Origin: Pseudomonadota bacterium
GTDB lineage: Bacteria > Pseudomonadota > Alphaproteobacteria > Sphingomonadales > Sphingomonadaceae
Assembly (NCBI GenBank): GCA_023445495.1
Contig: JAEXLC010000005.1
Location: forward strand, 1 to 7,378
Direction of reading: 5' to 3'
DNA length: 7,378 nucleotides
In this document: positions 6,801 to 7,378 of the stretch, piece by piece
Numbering within the stretch: position 1 is the stretch's first letter
How the letters are laid out: every line of letters begins with the position of its first letter
Notes under the pieces: generated by a model
What the model saw: only the letters and a program-made list of their open reading frames with translations
Databases searched by the model: none
Told to the model about the DNA's origin: nothing
Made by a program: the position numbers and the translations under genes

Positions 6801-7292
6801 GGCCAGCGCCTCTCGCGAGAGCACGGCTTCCTCGCGCTGATCGAGCGGGCGGAAACCGGGAACGAGGCCCGCTTCCATCGGGAAAGCGGCGAGCAGCGAC
6901 TGGCAGAAGCTGTGGATCGTCTGGATACGGATGCCGCCGCCGGGCGCATCGAGCACCTTGGCGAAGAGCTGGCGGGCCTTTTCACGGCCCGAGGGCGAGA
7001 TGTTCTCGCCCAGCGCCTCAAGGTCGGCGGCGAGTTCGGCGTCCGACGCGCGCACCCAGCGGGCGAGCCGGCTGGTGATGCGTTCGGACATCTCCGCCGC
7101 GCCCGCCTTGGTGAAGGTGAGGCAGAGGATCGCGCCGGGATCGGTGCCGCCGAGCAGCAGCCGCCAGACGCGGGCGGCTAGCACCTGCGTCTTGCCGGTG
7201 CCGGCCGAGGCGGAGAGCCAGATATGGCGGCCGGGATCAGAGGCGGCCTTCTGGTTGCCCTTGAGTTTGTGGAGGGGGCGGACTTCAGACAT
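3852..7292 (-). CDS. addA: Double-strand-break repair helicase-nuclease subunit AddA
   Basis: AddA pairs with AddB to form the helicase-nuclease that resects double-strand breaks for RecA loading, the counterpart of RecBCD. The 1146-aa length fits alphaproteobacterial AddA. The UvrD/SF1A helicase motifs appear in order: Q motif Gln14; Walker A SAGTGKT (29-35); Ia TFTKAGAAEM (59-68); TIHSFCQ (125-131); Walker B DEAQDT (400-405); III GDYKQAIFGFQG (from 438); IV HSFRS (Arg496); V AHGAKGLQ (His784 to Gln790); VI YVAATRAEEK (Arg860). The C-terminal RecB-type nuclease has His978, Asp1057 in TVDRL, Asp1070 and Lys1072 in DFKTG, and Gln1091-x3-Tyr1095, so it looks catalytically complete. Motif V has Gln790 where many relatives have Glu. 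The ATG at 7292 has AAAGG 8 nt upstream. addB would be expected upstream, past the right edge; instead of a tight overlap, a palindromic repeat precedes addA. trxA follows by 54 bp. Confidence 0.97.
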   Translation of the reverse strand: MSEVRPLHKLKGNQKAASDPGRHIWLSASAGTGKTQVLAARVWRLLLGGTDPGAILCLTFTKAGAAEMSERITSRLARWVRASDAELAADLEALGENISPSGREKARQLFAKVLDAPGGGIRIQTIHSFCQSLLAAFPMEAGLVPGFRPLDQREEAVLSREALAEMLVDAERDGRGWIIDAVGALSLRLGEGKAEDFLKACAREGEALTALPILIQPYLREALGLPLGDVDAEIARRCADDSFDLASLRALTVMNADWGTGRGLERADIAAAWLGRSPEKRAASLADLHSIWATAKGEPRSFGKGQAPQDPAYADYAMRLFESCGQLLGTKTQAAYADLLARGLEAGRVYAETYAQAKRRLGAVDFNDLIHRTVALLAEPGMGEWVRFKLDTATEHVLIDEAQDTNPQQWAIVSAIADEFFVGEGVRATTMRTLFTVGDYKQAIFGFQGTDPIFFRAAFERFLALSRVDADPDYEFDEDKPEPREVEELSLTHSFRSTKPVLEFVDAALGALPLPGMGELSDSQQHASEVPGPGSVTLWPPVTEGGSEADEEEWVSDATRELAGRIARQVRDWWRGGMMLESKGRPLQPEDVMILVKRRGELASLIVARLYAEGVPVAGVDRLRLNAPLAVQDLLAAIRFALQPEDDLSLASLLVSPLIGWSQEELMNASVRTSGGLWRHLRRTQPEERLAPLYALLARADIATPYRFLEELLSGPLDGRRKLLRRLGEEARDPIEELLNATLNFEKVATPSLQRFLDWFDRGDVEIVRDAAQPQAAVRVMTAHGAKGLQAPLVILADATVDPTRSPRDFLGWEPSGASGKLPIFRPRSAERGVLAEVIETADARELSEHWRLFYVAATRAEEKLVVAGALGPMAKGVPPAKSWYAASAAALDALGVPEGEVREFRGLNPQPPVAVKPRPAEIAAEVAVLPDWARRPAPEEARPPRPLAPSSLGDDAVADPPPTPALRAAAERGRLLHALFERLPSVSPADRPSAAERWLAGAGGVTDAALRAELVAAALGVTENPDFAALFGPDSLGEAPIAAVVGEGVVVSGTVDRLVVKPELVRVIDFKTGRRAPATLAEIPPYHLRQMAAYVAALRVIFPGRTVEAGLLYAAGPVLHLLPEDLLAAHKPGFVPTEQSLALRA

Positions 7293-7310
7293 TTTTGATA
7301 CCTTTGGTCA

Positions 7311-7378
7311 CCCTCACCCTTCCCATCGCTGGCGCGATGGGCCCCTTCCCTCTCCCAAAGGGAGAGGGAGTTGAAGGG
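7311..7378. repeat. Palindromic interspersed repeat (REP/BIME-like), continuing past the right edge
   Basis: Two back-to-back hairpins are visible. CCCATCGC (7322-7329) pairs with GCGATGGG (7334-7341) across a 4-nt loop. TCCCTCTCCC (7347-7356) pairs with GGGAGAGGGA (7360-7369) across AAA. They are flanked by CCCTCACCC at 7311 and GAAGGG at the window end. Non-coding repeats of the form CCCTCACCC...CCCTCTCCC-AAA-GGGAGAGGG are familiar to me from intergenic regions of sphingomonads and other proteobacteria. Only one copy is in this window, so dispersal in the genome is recalled rather than seen. It lies 18 bp upstream of the addA start codon, with no T-run after either stem. It could affect the stability or readthrough of an addB-addA message. 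Confidence 0.7.

Noticed and set aside
5253..7181. A 642-codon open frame on the plus strand opposite addA, and a 428-codon one at 3873-5159.
   Set aside because: Both lie opposite a gene with every helicase and nuclease motif in place. Long antisense frames are expected in GC-rich coding DNA, and the translations are Arg/Gly/Glu-rich without recognisable motifs.
7311..7378. The double hairpin upstream of addA as an intrinsic terminator or a CRISPR repeat.
   Set aside because: No T-run follows either stem on either strand, and there is no series of equal repeats and spacers. It fits a single palindromic interspersed repeat better.

Overview
The window looks like chromosomal DNA from a GC-rich alphaproteobacterium, most likely a sphingomonad (Sphingomonas or a relative). 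Three things suggest this: the strong GC bias; the addA-trxA gene pair with argJ facing it, an order I associate with this group; and a run of small secreted TonB-C-like proteins with the WVTDDDYP and C-x15-C signature that I associate with sphingomonad 'energy transducer TonB' annotations. No database was searched, so this placement is inference.

Layout, left to right. Positions 1-2150 hold four genes, all on the minus strand. Read in transcription order they are: a 217-aa protein with two TonB-C-like modules (1497-2150), a 99-aa single-module protein (1131-1430), a 284-aa two-module protein (224-1078), and the start of an unrecognised secreted or membrane protein that runs off the left edge (1-180). 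Gaps of 43-66 bp suggest one transcription unit. A 55-bp gap (2151-2205) separates this set from the divergent argJ (2206-3432, plus), which makes glutamate acetyltransferase/ornithine acetyltransferase of arginine biosynthesis. A hairpin (3436-3468) sits between argJ and the convergent trxA (3477-3797, minus; thioredoxin 1). Upstream of trxA on the same strand is addA (3852-7292, minus), the 1146-aa helicase-nuclease subunit of the AddAB double-strand-break repair enzyme. A palindromic intergenic repeat (7311-7378 and beyond) lies just upstream of addA. addB, the usual partner, would lie beyond the right edge and is not visible.

argJ, trxA and addA are ordinary housekeeping genes with their key motifs intact. 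A good promoter-like sequence for trxA overlaps the addA stop codon, so trxA can probably be expressed both by readthrough from addA and on its own. The least understood part is the TonB-C-like cluster. Its proteins appear to be exported, and they carry five copies of a cysteine-bracketed module in three adjacent genes. They lack the proline-rich linker expected of a working TonB. I found no mobile element, CRISPR array, tRNA, rRNA or clear defence system. No new system is evident beyond this cluster.
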